Counted from the stretch's first letter, positions 36,094 to 45,280 are shown. The stretch: 64,000 bases of DNA from Mucilaginibacter ginsenosidivorax (GCF_007971525.1 NZ_CP042437.1:1984001-2048000), one strand, 5' to 3'. Made by a program: numbers and translations. Notes: a model not told the origin generated them from the sequence alone.

Positions 36094-37140
36094 TTAATTC
36101 TTCATTCTGATTAATGTTTTGCGACCCAGGTCAACAGTGACCCTGAAAGCCTCCTGGTTACTCATCCTGAAACCCGGTGTTTGGTGAAAGCTTAAAATAA
36201 ACTGTCCCTTTACCCGGTTATATAAAAATGGTGTCCAGATGATATCCATCCGGTTATACGTTTTCTTCTCAAACCACGAATCGCCGTAGGTAATTTCATG
36301 TCCCTGGCCTTTGTAAAATTCATCAAACAAGGCAAACTGGTGATAGCTGAAATAAACATTTGCCACAAATCCTGCCGGTTTATGAAAACCGTCTATACCC
36401 CGCACCCGCTCTAATGACATCATGCCGCCGGCTTCAACTGATAACGAATCTAAAAAGGTTTTATGACTAAAGTCTAACCCTAATCTTATTTGCCCGGCAC
36501 CGTTATCCCTGATATTATCGTTAGGAACGGCTATTTCGGCACCGGCATCATGCATCAGCATAAAATAATGGGATACATAAAACGGCCCTTTAACCGATGG
36601 CTTGTATTTACCCGAAAACCCAAATAAAAACTGCTCCCTGTCGGTTTGGGTTTGGCGGCTTACCCAGTCAATCCAGCCGGTTTCGGTAAAATGTTCGTTG
36701 TGCACACGGGCCAGTAAACCCTCAATATTAGGCCGGTAGTAGCGCAGGGTATCATTCAAAATAGCACGCGGATAATCGTCAAGCAAACCTTCGCGGGGGA
36801 AAGCACCGGCATAAAACAGCCAGCTTTTACCTGTAAAATTATAATAGGCTACCGGGTTCACTTTTAAAAAGTAGGGTTTGGCGCCAAACTCGTGAATGCC
36901 GTTGGCCCCAAAAACAAAGTGGTTTAGGCTATCAATATTCCAGCCTAAATCAAGTTCGGTACGCACGCCGCTATAAGTGCGCGAGCGGGGAATAAAAGCC
37001 TTGTACTCGCGGTTATCCAAAAAGCCAAGGGCATTAAAATGAATATCGATGGTTTGCTCCTGCGGCGTTTGTTCCTGGGCCAGGGAGGCCGTTGCAGTAA
37101 CTATAGTGATGATGGCGAGTAAGTAAATCTTTTTAATCAT
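36094..37140 (-). CDS. Putative outer-membrane beta-barrel protein
   Basis: This 348-residue protein has a signal peptide (cleavage near SLAQE, residue 22) and alternating hydrophobic/polar strands throughout, for example TELDLGWNIDSLNHFVFGA, GQIRLGLDFSHKTF and GQFILSFHQTP. I do not recognise a named family. The gene sits upstream of and co-directional with DUF2490 across a 94-nt gap, so the two outer-membrane candidates may be co-transcribed. No enzymatic motif is visible. Confidence 0.75.
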   Translation of the reverse strand: MIKKIYLLAIITIVTATASLAQEQTPQEQTIDIHFNALGFLDNREYKAFIPRSRTYSGVRTELDLGWNIDSLNHFVFGANGIHEFGAKPYFLKVNPVAYYNFTGKSWLFYAGAFPREGLLDDYPRAILNDTLRYYRPNIEGLLARVHNEHFTETGWIDWVSRQTQTDREQFLFGFSGKYKPSVKGPFYVSHYFMLMHDAGAEIAVPNDNIRDNGAGQIRLGLDFSHKTFLDSLSVEAGGMMSLERVRGIDGFHKPAGFVANVYFSYHQFALFDEFYKGQGHEITYGDSWFEKKTYNRMDIIWTPFLYNRVKGQFILSFHQTPGFRMSNQEAFRVTVDLGRKTLIRMKN

Positions 37141-37311
37141 ATCTTTTGATGTTGTAAATCAAGCGGTATTTAGCTAACGTAACATAAGCCGCAAAGGTAT
37201 AATAAAAGCCTAAACACCTAAAACTACACCATCACCATTAAGTAATTTGATAAAATAATACACCAAATCTTCATACTTTAGCCGCGCCATAAATCAGCTA
37301 AAATATCTCAC

Positions 37312-37776
37312 ATGCGTAAATCGATAGAAATTATACTTAAACCGCGCCTGATGGTACTTAACTCCATTAAAGACCTTAGCGCCGAACAATTGAACCTGGT
37401 ACCACAGGGATTTAACAACAATATTATCTGGAACTTAGCACACATGATATCGGCCCAGCAGGGCATTTGCTATACCCGTGCAGGTTTGCCTATTGTTACC
37501 GATGATAAATTTTATACCCCCTACCGCCCTGATACTAAACCCACTGATTTTGTGGGCGAAGAAGATATCGCCACCATCAAAGCGTTATTCGTATCTACCA
37601 TAGAACAACTGGAAACCGACCTGGATAAAGGCATTTTTGGTAATTATGGTGCGTTCACCACCCGATATGGTGTCGAGCTTGATTCAATAGATACGGCGGT
37701 GGCGTTTTTGCCTTTTCATGAGGGTTTGCATGCCGGTTACATCATGTCGCTCAGGAAGTTTTTTCCGAAGGGATAA
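37312..37776 (+). CDS. DinB-family protein
   Basis: This 154-residue four-helix protein has the DinB/YfiT metal-binding triad at His44 (NLAHMISAQQG), His136 and His140 (FHEGLHAGYI). The spacing fits the DinB_2 subgroup. Members bind a divalent metal, and some act as thiol-dependent S-transferases; the role here is unknown. It starts at the first ATG after an AT-rich promoter region and is monocistronic. Confidence 0.88.
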   Translation: MRKSIEIILKPRLMVLNSIKDLSAEQLNLVPQGFNNNIIWNLAHMISAQQGICYTRAGLPIVTDDKFYTPYRPDTKPTDFVGEEDIATIKALFVSTIEQLETDLDKGIFGNYGAFTTRYGVELDSIDTAVAFLPFHEGLHAGYIMSLRKFFPKG

Positions 37777-38550
37777 GCTCGGGTATTAGGTTTCATCAAA
37801 TAAGGAACGAAGCAATTCCCTATTATGCAGATCCGCACAGTAATTAGGGGATTGCTTCGTCGTTCCGCATACTCGCCACATATCCTATTCCCGTGTCATC
37901 CTGAGGCACAAAGGATCTATCCACTGTGCATGACCGATAGAAAAGTTCGCGATTAGATTCTTCGTACCTGCCATTGACATATCCCATTTTCCTGTCATCC
38001 TGAGGAACCACCAGCCAGGCTGGAAAAAACAGTGATGACATGGTTGCAAATGGGTTAATGTAAACGCAATATTTCGCGAATCCCTTTTTAAAAAAGCGGG
38101 GGAATGTGCGAATCCCCTCTTGAGAGGGGCGGAGGGGTGTGTTTATACACGCGCAATGAAACGCGGAAAAACACACCCCTGCCAACGCACTTCCCAGCCC
38201 GCCCCCTCTCGAGAGGGGAATAAAAACATAATTGATAATCAATAACTTATATTCATGTCATTATAAGGCACGAAGGATCTATTCTACGCCATGCATAACC
38301 ACCCAAAAAGTTCGCTAACAGATCCTTCGTTCCTCAGGATGACAGTCGTTTAATTTTGATTGTCATTCTCCCTTTAGAATTCCGCGAATTTTTACCACTC
38401 AGGATGACAGTCTTTTATTTTTAAATGTCATTTCCATTCACAATCCGCGGATTTTACTACTCATGACAGTCTTTTATGATACATCTTTCCCCCTTTCAGA
38501 GTACCCTGATTTTACCGGTCAATGACGGTCGTGTTTGTTTTTAGGAGCTT
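37777..38550. repeat. Repeat field with several palindromic families
   Basis: No gene is present. Four kinds of inverted or dispersed repeat lie side by side. A ggaacgaagcaattcccta / taggggattgcttcgtcgttcc hairpin is at 37801-37866. gtcatcctgag-type repeats lie at 37893, 37993 and, inverted, at 38328 and 38398. A cccctcttgagaggggcggaggggtg palindrome with a matching right arm occupies 38115-38220. An R3-like palindrome around aaggatctatt / agatccttcg is at 38262-38340. Confidence 0.7.
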
Positions 38551-39675
38551 CTAAGTACCAGAATAATCTTCGCCGTACGGTGCTGATTTACTTCCCTGGT
38601 GCTGCTTTTTCATCTTCCAGATAAAGCCATCCAGCACATAATGGGTAGATTGTGGTAGCGCCAGCAGGGGCACAATGAGCGCCAGCAGCATATCGCTGTT
38701 GATGGTGGGCAGGGTGGCAAAGGGTTTAAAAACCGAAGCGTGTTCCTTCCATACCAGGCCATCCCACAGGCCTTCTTCAAAATAGGCAAACAGGATGAGC
38801 AGGCCCACAAAGGAGAGCACACCATACCGGCTGAAGGTGATTTTGAGGAAAGTTGTTTTGGGCTTAGCCCCGCCGGTAAATTTCTTTTGCTCATAAATCC
38901 ATACCAGGGCCATGTAGGGAATGCCGTGCGAAACCACGTTGAGGGTGGTAAAAGCCATATCGCCGTTGTAGTAAATGATGCCGAAATACCACGACAAAAA
39001 AGTGCCAAAAACCAATACGTTTTTTGCAATATTAAACTGTTTTGTGGTAATAAAAACCCAAATTTCTTTAACAAAATACAACAAAATGGTAAGCAGGTAA
39101 ATCGCCTTGCAAAACATCAGAATACCATCGAAATGGAACGGCACAAAATCGCCATCAACAAACCAGTTGAAGTTTTTTTTGTAGCCGGTAAAATGCCAGT
39201 ACAGCAGTGGGTAAATGGTAGCGATGTAAATGGCCGCATTATCAATATACCTGCACACCCAACCTTGCTTTTCCTGGCGCGAGTAAATGCGCATAAAACC
39301 ATACTGCTGCCTGATAAAATGGAACACTGCCAGGTAGGCCAATACCCGCCAAAAATAAATGCCACCACCCACATACAGCATCACCCCGCCTATGTAGCAA
39401 AACAGGGGGATGGCCAATAGCAAATGCCGCTGCTGCTTAAAAGATACCGGGTTAAAATAAGTACGGTAAAGCGTGCTGTACACATGGGCAACATCTATCA
39501 TCACAATAAGTACCACCCAATATTGCACCGGCATCAGGCCCGAGTTTTTAAACTGCGCAGGGAACAGCGCCACAATAAGCAAGGCAATAAACGGGGGCGA
39601 CAGGATAAAAATACCATCCACAAGGCGGCTTTTTATCCAGGGCTGTTCCTGGTTATTATATTGCTGCGTGCTCAT
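38551..39675 (-). CDS. Polytopic membrane protein of a polyamine-like operon (function unknown)
   Basis: This 374-residue protein has about nine to ten transmembrane helices. Conserved-looking His motifs sit at helix edges: IDVAHVYSTLYRTYF, VFHFIRQQYGFMRIYSR, VSHGIPYMALVW and THYVLDGFIWK. Such buried histidines resemble those of membrane di-iron oxygenases or heme proteins, but I cannot assign a family. It overlaps the end of the FAD oxidase gene by 20 nt (start 39675, upstream stop 39656), so it is the last gene of the six-gene operon starting at 44800. Overlap argues for translational coupling and a joint pathway. Confidence 0.8.
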   Translation of the reverse strand: MSTQQYNNQEQPWIKSRLVDGIFILSPPFIALLIVALFPAQFKNSGLMPVQYWVVLIVMIDVAHVYSTLYRTYFNPVSFKQQRHLLLAIPLFCYIGGVMLYVGGGIYFWRVLAYLAVFHFIRQQYGFMRIYSRQEKQGWVCRYIDNAAIYIATIYPLLYWHFTGYKKNFNWFVDGDFVPFHFDGILMFCKAIYLLTILLYFVKEIWVFITTKQFNIAKNVLVFGTFLSWYFGIIYYNGDMAFTTLNVVSHGIPYMALVWIYEQKKFTGGAKPKTTFLKITFSRYGVLSFVGLLILFAYFEEGLWDGLVWKEHASVFKPFATLPTINSDMLLALIVPLLALPQSTHYVLDGFIWKMKKQHQGSKSAPYGEDYSGT

Positions 39676-41305
39676 GTGCTAAAACCTGTTGTGCCGCCCT
39701 GATGCCCTGGTGAAATGCTTCCTCGAAAATAGATACCCCGCTCAAATCGGTATGCGCAAAAAAGACCTGGTTGTTGATGGGTAACCGTGCCTGCCTCCTG
39801 TTATCGCCCCAGATATAATTAACCGACGGGCTGATCATGCCATGGCCCCACAGCCAAAACTCCACATGCTCGATATACTCCGTTATTCCGGGGTGCATTT
39901 GTTCCATTTCGGGTACCACAATATCCATCCACTGCTCGCAGGTACGGGTATAAGCTGCCAGCCGCGCAATGCGGGGTTCTTTATCGCAAAGGGGCAAATA
40001 ATAGGTGAGCACCTTTTGCTGTTCTACCAGTTTAATATCCTGCTGGTTGGCATTCACGTACCCTACCGATGCCGTGTTATAGGCCACATTATCCCAGCAC
40101 AGCACCATTCCCTTGGCTGCCGAGGGTAATTTATTAACCGTAATATTGGCAATAAGCCACGGCGAATAATGCAGCTTACTCACATCAAACCCTGGCCTGG
40201 CAGTATTTTTTAACAGCTTTTGGTTAACGTACTGTGGTGATGCCATAATCACCTTATCTGCATAAATAACAGCGGATGTGTTTTTTTTGAGGTCGAGCAC
40301 CTTTACCGCCACCTTGCCGCCTGCCGCTACCTGGACATTATAAGCCAGGTGCCCTGTTTTAATATGGCCTTTTACGGTTTCGCGCAGGCGTTTCATAAGC
40401 CAGCCATTACCCTCGGGCCAGGTAATTACCGCGTTTGGATCGGCGTTGGATGCCGTGCCTTTGCGGGCCGAAAAATAGTGCAGCCCCGCCCAGGCGCTTA
40501 CATTTTGGGCCGGCGTGCCATAATCGTCTTTACAGCAATAGTTTAGGTACCAGAGCAGGTAAGGCGAATTGAAGCCATTATCTTTTAGATAATCATTAAA
40601 CGATATCCTGTCCAGCTTGCGGTAGGTATCATCGGCCGAACTATTATCTAAAGGGATATCAAAAGCATACTTACCATCGTTGCCCTTCGCGTTTTTCAGC
40701 TGGGTAACCAGGGCAAAAAAACGAATGATCTGCTTCCTGTCGCTATCAGTAACACCAAAATCGGGTACTATGCCCTCCTGCCAGTGGCCGTTTATCAGCA
40801 GCCGCTCTTCGGGATCAAAGCACAGGTAAAATTCGTTGTAAAAGGGCAGCCCTTTTTCGTCAAAATGGGTAATTACCTGGTGCTCCTGCAAAAAATCAAC
40901 CAGCAGTTTATCTTCGTTATTTACAATGGGGATATAATGCGCACCCAGGGGATAGGCCGATACTTCATTGGTTCCGAAGTAAGCATTACCGCCAACATGA
41001 TCTTCCAGCTCCAATAACTGAAAATCTGTTTCGCCCTGCTTTAACAGCCACCTCGCGGCCGATAGGCCCGAAATACCGCTGCCGATAATTAAGGTTTTAA
41101 CCGTTTGTTGTGTAGTGGGTGCCGGCATGGGCAGTTTGTCGCGCAGGGCATGGCCGGCTTTGGCATTGGGCCCGGCTAATTTGCCTTTTATATGGGCATA
41201 CTCCGGTTTACCGCCGCTTAGCCTGCGGATGCAGCCATTAAGTAATATGGCCCCTGTAACCAAACCCGCCTGCAAAATAAACCCGCGGCGACTGGTCGGC
41301 TTCAT
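39656..41305 (-). CDS. Tat-exported FAD-dependent amine-oxidase-like lipoprotein
   Basis: I use the ATG at 41305, which gives 549 residues and an ideal twin-arginine lipoprotein signal: TSRRGFILQAG with Arg6-Arg7 and lipobox Cys25 (ILLNGC). The upstream ATG (41347) would bury this signal. The FAD-binding GSGISGLSAA is at residues 75-84, then LELEDHVGGNAYFG and a C-terminal flavin-contacting FAHTDLSGVSIFEEAFHQG block. The architecture is that of flavin amine or polyamine oxidases and phytoene-desaturase-like enzymes. Export folded with cofactor fits Tat use. It follows the aminopropyltransferase stop (41319) by 13 nt, and the context suggests oxidation of an aminopropylated product in the periplasm. 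Substrate unknown. Confidence 0.85.
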   Translation of the reverse strand: MKPTSRRGFILQAGLVTGAILLNGCIRRLSGGKPEYAHIKGKLAGPNAKAGHALRDKLPMPAPTTQQTVKTLIIGSGISGLSAARWLLKQGETDFQLLELEDHVGGNAYFGTNEVSAYPLGAHYIPIVNNEDKLLVDFLQEHQVITHFDEKGLPFYNEFYLCFDPEERLLINGHWQEGIVPDFGVTDSDRKQIIRFFALVTQLKNAKGNDGKYAFDIPLDNSSADDTYRKLDRISFNDYLKDNGFNSPYLLWYLNYCCKDDYGTPAQNVSAWAGLHYFSARKGTASNADPNAVITWPEGNGWLMKRLRETVKGHIKTGHLAYNVQVAAGGKVAVKVLDLKKNTSAVIYADKVIMASPQYVNQKLLKNTARPGFDVSKLHYSPWLIANITVNKLPSAAKGMVLCWDNVAYNTASVGYVNANQQDIKLVEQQKVLTYYLPLCDKEPRIARLAAYTRTCEQWMDIVVPEMEQMHPGITEYIEHVEFWLWGHGMISPSVNYIWGDNRRQARLPINNQVFFAHTDLSGVSIFEEAFHQGIRAAQQVLAHEHAAI

Positions 41306-41318
41306 CCCGCTGCTGCGG

Positions 41319-42827
41319 CTATAAAACGGTCGACCACTCATCCTCAAAATATTTTACCAGTATCTGGTTGTTCAGCTTGTTAACCTGCGCCGGTACCCTG
41401 GCCATATCCGCCGGAAAGTACAACATCTGCTCCAAACAGGCTTTCGACATAAAACGCAGGCCGGGCAAATAATGATCGGGCACTTTATATGCAGGCTTAG
41501 TCATGGCCATAATATAGCCCCACTCGCCAAACGAGGGCACATAGTTATGGTAAGGCACAGTATGCAAACCAACCGATTGCAGGGTTTTCTCCACTGTCCA
41601 GTATGATTTTGGCGCTACATAGGGCGACGTGGATTGTATCACCATAATACCATCGGGATTAAGCAAATGCTTTACAATGGCATAAAAGGTATTGGTGTAT
41701 AGTTTGCCAACCGAGTAATTGGACGGATCGGGAAAATCAATAATAATGGCATCGTAGGTTTTGTGCTGCGCCCTTGCCCATGAAAAGGCGTCGGCATTCG
41801 TCACCGTTACCTTGGGCGATAATAACGACCGGCGGTTCAGCTTCAGCAGCATATCGTTGGTGCGAAACAGTTTGGTCATTTCCTTATCCAAATCAACCAG
41901 GGTAACGGTTTCAATCTGCGGATACTTTAAAATTTCGCGTACGGCCAGGCCATCGCCGCCGCCCATTACCAAAATATTTTTGGCATCGGGCAGGGCCTGT
42001 AATACCGGGTGAATTAATGCCTCATGGTAACGGTATTCATCAACCGAACTAAATTGCAGGTTACCGTTTAAAAACAAGCGCAGGTCGCGGCCTTTTTTGG
42101 TGATGATGATACGCTGGTACGGTGTACTTTTCGAAAAAATGATGGTATCGCTATACGTTAAACTTTCCGAGAAACTGGTAATGGTATTGGCATACACAAA
42201 ACCAACCAGCAAGGCCAGCATACTAATGATGGACGCGCTTTGCAGGTATCTGGCCCCCTTAATTTCGTGCCTGAAATTGATACAGGTTATTAACGCCACC
42301 AGCACATTCAGCATACCAAACAGGTAGGCCGTGCGCACCAAACCCAGGTAAGGGATAAGCAACAACGGGAATACCAGCGAGGCTATTAAAGCGCCGATGT
42401 AATCAAACGTAAACACTTTTGATACCAGGTCTTTAAACTCAAACCTATCCTGCAAAATGCGCATCAGCAAAGGGATCTCTAACCCTACGAGGATGCCGGT
42501 AAACGATATCAGCCCGTATAATATGATGCGGAACGAGCTTACACTCTCGAACACTAAAAACAGGATTGACGAGCTTGTGCCGCCCACCAGGCCAACCAGT
42601 ATTTCGATACGGATAAACCAGGCCAGCAGGTTTTTATCAAAATACTTGGATACCCAGGAGCCCAGCCCCATCGAAAACAGGTAAACCCCGATAATGGTAG
42701 AAAACTGGGTAACCGAATCGCCCAGCAGGTAGCTGGCCAGTGTGCCGGCTATCAGCTCATAAATAAGCCCGCAGGTGGCAATAATAAAAACCGATACGAG
42801 TAAAAGAACGGGAAGTTTTTTGTTCAT
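41319..42827 (-). CDS. Membrane-anchored polyamine aminopropyltransferase (spermidine-synthase-like)
   Basis: This 502-residue protein fuses an N-terminal membrane domain (about seven helices, residues 5-215) to a spermidine-synthase domain (about 235-480). The catalytic domain has RYHEALIHPVL, the AdoMet-like cofactor loop MGGGDGLAVREILKYP, VDLDKEM, and IIIDFPDPSNYSVGKLYT containing the DxxDP motif. These match the aminopropyl-donor and amine pockets of SpeE. Membrane fusions of SpeE are known in bacteria, but most lack a defined substrate. The start is 5 nt past the 61-codon gene. Partners are a SpeD-like protein upstream and an amine oxidase downstream. Confidence 0.9.
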   Translation of the reverse strand: MNKKLPVLLLVSVFIIATCGLIYELIAGTLASYLLGDSVTQFSTIIGVYLFSMGLGSWVSKYFDKNLLAWFIRIEILVGLVGGTSSSILFLVFESVSSFRIILYGLISFTGILVGLEIPLLMRILQDRFEFKDLVSKVFTFDYIGALIASLVFPLLLIPYLGLVRTAYLFGMLNVLVALITCINFRHEIKGARYLQSASIISMLALLVGFVYANTITSFSESLTYSDTIIFSKSTPYQRIIITKKGRDLRLFLNGNLQFSSVDEYRYHEALIHPVLQALPDAKNILVMGGGDGLAVREILKYPQIETVTLVDLDKEMTKLFRTNDMLLKLNRRSLLSPKVTVTNADAFSWARAQHKTYDAIIIDFPDPSNYSVGKLYTNTFYAIVKHLLNPDGIMVIQSTSPYVAPKSYWTVEKTLQSVGLHTVPYHNYVPSFGEWGYIMAMTKPAYKVPDHYLPGLRFMSKACLEQMLYFPADMARVPAQVNKLNNQILVKYFEDEWSTVL

Positions 42828-42832
42828 GACTG

Positions 42833-43018
42833 TTATTTATGATAAAACCTAACCCCGTAACCCGAGTGCGCTACGGTGCCATTATAGCTGGCATTGCGCT
42901 GCACATCGTTACTTTGCCAAAAGGCCAGGCCATCAAAAGCTGCATATGAATAATAACCCACAATTGCAGCCACAATGGCTATATATATTGCATTTGATTT
43001 TATGATTCCTGTTTTCAT
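42833..43018 (-). CDS. Small single-pass membrane protein in a polyamine-like operon
   Basis: This 61-residue protein has one hydrophobic segment (about residues 11-29, AIYIAIVAAIVGYYSYAAF). A polar tail with GLAFWQSNDVQ and GYGVRFYHK follows. It starts inside the stop codon of the DUF4178 gene (TAATG overlap) and ends 5 nt before the aminopropyltransferase start. This packing makes it a real gene rather than a chance ORF. I know no family; it could be a small subunit of the membrane transferase. Confidence 0.7.
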   Translation of the reverse strand: MKTGIIKSNAIYIAIVAAIVGYYSYAAFDGLAFWQSNDVQRNASYNGTVAHSGYGVRFYHK

Positions 43019-44442
43019 TATTCGTCATCTTTTTGATAGGGTGAAAAATCGCTGTTCATCCAGCGGTCTGTCTCAAATTTGCGCATCCGGTACCAGCAGT
43101 ACAAAGGATAAAGGCAAAGCAATAACAGCGTAACCAATACATTGCGCCAAAGCGTAACACTTTCGGTAACCTTAATAGCCAGCGATGAAACATATCTTGT
43201 GCCTGCATAAGGATAAATGTTGATATGATATTTGCCGGCTGGAATTTCTGATAAAAGCACCGTTTGTGTATATGACCCTTCCGACCAGCTTTCGCCATCC
43301 TCATAACCATGATAGTATTCAATATCTTTTGATATGCTCCAGGTTTGGTTGTCCTTTTCGCTTACCAACTCAACCGTTGCCGATAACCAGTTGTTATCCA
43401 CCTCCGAGTTCAACTCAAACTCTAAAGGTACAGGCCCATCAGGTATTGTAAATGTGGGTGTTTTAAAAGGCTTAAACTCATAATTGCCATTAGCATCAGG
43501 AGTAAAGGCGTTTAAGGAATCAACCGGCGCCTGCGCCGCAGAATTTTTTAAAGAATCAATCGCGGTTCTTACATGCTTTGATGTATCCTGCACAGGCGGC
43601 GGCATGGCCAATGCATAAGTATCAGATAGTAATACTTTCTCGGGCCTTAGCCATATTACAGCAAGTTGCACCAGCAGGAAAACCAGCGCGGCAACGCCGC
43701 TTATTTTATAAGCCGCCAGCCACCTGGCTTTGTGTTTTGATGGCTGATTTGCACCGATGCCAATTTTTTCGGGAAAGCTTTCAACAGGTATATTAAAAGC
43801 CGCCGCTATTTCCGCCTCTTCCAGGTATTCGCCCAGGTACCAGTCGGTGACATACTTTTTGATGTTTTCCTCGCTGGTGAGCATATAAGGCGGATCTATG
43901 AACTCTTTAGCCCTTAATTTTTCGGAGAATATATCCCAGTCGAACTCGCCTATCATGGCCGTTATAACCGGGCTGTAAGCGTTATATTTAAGATAGGTAT
44001 TGCCGTCATATTCGGCCTCGTTGCCATAAATACTATTTACCTTTGCCAAATCGGGGTAAAAACTGGCGCCGGCTATCAGGCTCCAGTGGCCATCATACTC
44101 CGATAAAAAAGCATAGCCCTTGGCGTAGTTATATAGCATGTATTCGCGCCACTCGTACCTGGTTGCCCCCTCCTTCTTTTCCAGGTAAGCGATCAGTTTG
44201 TACTCCACACCTTTTAATGTACCTGTAGTACCTAAAGGCATAACAGGCTTAAACTTTAAAAGGTGAATTTTCTGCTCAACATAAGGCCTGCCTGCATCAT
44301 TAAAAAGCAGGTAAGACCGGCACTGCGGGCAAACCACCGCTTCGCAGCCTGCCTGATCATAAAGCGTAATACTATGCTGACAACCGGGGCAAGTAATCTC
44401 GCTCGAAAAAGGGAATGCTTTGGGGTTTAGTGTAGCTGCCAT
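43018..44442 (-). CDS. DUF4178-domain zinc-ribbon membrane protein
   Basis: This 474-residue protein opens with a zinc ribbon (Cys18, Cys21, Cys38, Cys41; CPGC and CPQC). A DUF4178-like region of about residues 65-210 follows, with LKGVEYKLIAYLEKK, YEWREYMLYN and GHWSLI. Two transmembrane helices lie near 250-270 and 440-460, separated by a beta-rich domain. From memory, DUF4178 genes tend to sit with SpeD/SpeE-like genes and DUF350 membrane genes in uncharacterised clusters; no DUF350 gene occurs here. It lies 1 nt downstream of the SpeD-like gene. Its role could be a scaffold or a membrane-bound carrier, which is inference. Confidence 0.82.
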   Translation of the reverse strand: MAATLNPKAFPFSSEITCPGCQHSITLYDQAGCEAVVCPQCRSYLLFNDAGRPYVEQKIHLLKFKPVMPLGTTGTLKGVEYKLIAYLEKKEGATRYEWREYMLYNYAKGYAFLSEYDGHWSLIAGASFYPDLAKVNSIYGNEAEYDGNTYLKYNAYSPVITAMIGEFDWDIFSEKLRAKEFIDPPYMLTSEENIKKYVTDWYLGEYLEEAEIAAAFNIPVESFPEKIGIGANQPSKHKARWLAAYKISGVAALVFLLVQLAVIWLRPEKVLLSDTYALAMPPPVQDTSKHVRTAIDSLKNSAAQAPVDSLNAFTPDANGNYEFKPFKTPTFTIPDGPVPLEFELNSEVDNNWLSATVELVSEKDNQTWSISKDIEYYHGYEDGESWSEGSYTQTVLLSEIPAGKYHINIYPYAGTRYVSSLAIKVTESVTLWRNVLVTLLLLCLYPLYCWYRMRKFETDRWMNSDFSPYQKDDE

Positions 44443-44443
44443 A

Positions 44444-44800
44444 TTACCTTTTTACTTCGTTTTTCTGTATTTCCACGCCTTCAAAAAAAGCGATAACACC
44501 CTGGTAAATAGCACGCGCCTTATCGTCGTTCTTTTTTTGATAATTGGATAAAAACACATCAAACGTGGCCAGGCCATACTCGGGCCAGGTATGGATAGAC
44601 ATATGCGATTCGGTTAAACACACCACCGCGGTGAAACCACCGCCATCAAAATCGTGGTAAACTTCACCAACTTTGGTTAGCTGATAGGTATCGATGAGCT
44701 GATCAAACAACTGCCTGCAGGCCGCACTTGATTGTAACAGGTTAGGTTTATCGGTACTGAATTCAGATAATAAATGTAATCCGGGTTTATAAGGCATCAA
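44444..44800 (-). CDS. SpeD-like pyruvoyl-dependent decarboxylase with altered active site
   Basis: This 118-residue protein matches bacterial class 1B S-adenosylmethionine decarboxylase proenzyme in length and motif. LTESHMSIHTWPEYGLATFD carries the Glu64-Ser65 self-cleavage site that makes the pyruvoyl group and His70. In known enzymes (for example DVYTCGD in B. subtilis) a catalytic Cys follows DVx; here the residue at that position is Ser85 (DVFLSN). The decarboxylase may therefore have reduced or changed specificity. AdoMet decarboxylase homologues with amino-acid decarboxylase activity have, I recall, been reported. It is the first gene of the operon, next to the membrane aminopropyltransferase for which decarboxylated AdoMet would be the donor. 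Confidence 0.88.
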   Translation of the reverse strand: MMPYKPGLHLLSEFSTDKPNLLQSSAACRQLFDQLIDTYQLTKVGEVYHDFDGGGFTAVVCLTESHMSIHTWPEYGLATFDVFLSNYQKKNDDKARAIYQGVIAFFEGVEIQKNEVKR

Positions 44801-44857
44801 GGTTATTCATTTTCGGGAATAAATATAGAAAAATATTTGATGGGAATGTAGGGGGGC

Positions 44858-45031
44858 GCATGGCGGAGACGACTCACCCCGGCGAGGCTGCGCCCGCCTG
44901 CCCCTCTCTCCGGCTGCGCCGCATAGAGGGGCTAAAAAAACAAAAATGAGCTTCCACCCTCTTTGCGGCGCAAGCCGGAGAGAGGGTGGCCCAGCGCAGC
45001 GTCGGCCGGGTGAGTCGTAGCCCGCGTTCAA
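44858..45031. repeat. Long palindromic repeat R1, copy 5
   Basis: The left arm starts gcatggcggagacgactcac and the right arm ends gggtgagtcgtagcccgcg. The two arms are complementary with few mismatches over roughly 65-70 nt, and each arm folds into its own inner hairpin (ccctctctccggc / gcatagaggg). It sits directly upstream of the speD-like operon and so in its promoter region. Confidence 0.9.
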
Positions 45032-45101
45032 TAACCGGCGTTTTCTTATTACAAATTACATCTCAAGTAATCATAAAATCTGATATACACCAACGTATAT
45101 C

Positions 45102-45273
45102 GCATGGCGGAGACGACTCACCCCGACGAGGCTCCGCCCGTCACCCCTCTCTCCGGCTTGCGCCGCATAGAGGGGTAAAATTTTTTTTTCTTTCCTCAAC
45201 CCTCTTTGCGGCGCAAGCCGGAGAGAGGGTGGCCCAGCGCAGCGTCGGCCGGGTGAGTCATAGCCCGCGTTCA
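45102..45273. repeat. Long palindromic repeat R1, copy 6
   Basis: This unit has the same structure as copy 5. It is preceded by a conserved 60-nt spacer (attacaaattacatctcaag ... acgtatatc) that also precedes copies 8 and 9, so the true tandem unit is about 230-245 bp. Confidence 0.9.
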
Positions 45274-45280
45274 ATAATCG

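Noticed and set aside
37844..38242. 132-codon minus-strand ORF
   Set aside because: It is made entirely of palindromic repeat sequence (gtcatcctgagg and cccctctcgagagggg units) and has no protein-like conservation pattern.
38740..39420. 226-codon plus-strand ORF
   Set aside because: Antisense shadow of the polytopic membrane protein; composition is unlike a real protein.
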